This document shows, one piece after another, positions 17,096-17,111 of a stretch of DNA of 17,111 nucleotides. The stretch is from Gaiellasilicea sp038324115 (GTDB taxonomy: Bacteria > Actinomycetota > Thermoleophilia > Gaiellales > Gaiellaceae). Location: positions 1 to 17,111 of the forward strand of contig JBBQHQ010000044.1 in the NCBI GenBank assembly GCA_038324115.1, read 5' to 3'. The position numbers and the translations under genes were made by a program. The notes under the pieces were generated by a model, which did not search any database, was not told the DNA's origin, and worked only from the letters and a program-made list of their open reading frames with translations. How positions within the stretch are numbered: the stretch's first letter is position 1; each line of letters begins with the position of its first letter.

Positions 17096-17111
17096 TCGTC
17101 CCCAGCCAGAC

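Overview
The window is very GC-rich and reads as chromosome of a high-GC Gram-positive bacterium. A deep-branching actinobacterium of the Thermoleophilia type fits best. The support is the codon use, the strong preference for GTG and TTG starts, several TANNNT -10 boxes placed 6-7 nt before start codons (leaderless transcription), an LPFTG cell-wall sorting signal and a ClpC with a UVR-type middle region. The class is an inference; no marker RNA is present.

Positions 1-105 carry about two and a half tandem 24-25 bp units in AT-richer DNA. They look like the end of an IS21-like insertion sequence that has cut off the 3' part of a glycosyltransferase gene (108-857, minus). Positions 881-12241 are a surface-polysaccharide locus whose genes repeatedly change strand. 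It holds a second GT4 glycosyltransferase (881-1972, plus); a minus-strand run of Wzx-like flippase (5535-4216), FemAB/GNAT-like transferase (4205-3276) and a deacetylase-fold protein (3279-1948); a plus-strand polysaccharide deacetylase (5548-6426); a full GT4 (7508-6399, minus); a secreted beta-helix/Fn3/Ig-like protein (9504-7549, minus); a CpsB/YwqE-type PHP phosphatase (9661-10440, plus); and an O-antigen ligase/Wzy-type membrane protein with a helical-repeat tail (12241-10406, minus). Positions 12352-14371 hold a small LPFTG-anchored surface protein, a strong hairpin terminator and a priming polyprenyl-phosphate sugar transferase. clpC (14474-17020) and its terminator close the window.

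Together the genes cover most of a Wzx/Wzy-type pathway: priming by the sugar transferase, extension by the GT4 enzymes, export by the flippase, polymerisation or ligation by the Wzy/WaaL-type protein, modification by the deacetylase and FemAB-like proteins, and possible control by the PHP phosphatase. No Wzz/BY-kinase and no sortase lie in the window.

The least ordinary signals are regulatory. First, the clpC leader can form a perfect 10-bp stem between its predicted 5' end and the ribosome-binding region, with a competing anti-Shine-Dalgarno segment: a candidate RNA switch or thermosensor. Second, a repeated TAKRCT -10 box sits 6-7 nt before four start codons; in one case its first three bases are the stop codon of the gene upstream. 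Third, three convergent gene pairs overlap by 25-35 bp and two divergent pairs are separated by only 12 and 23 bp.
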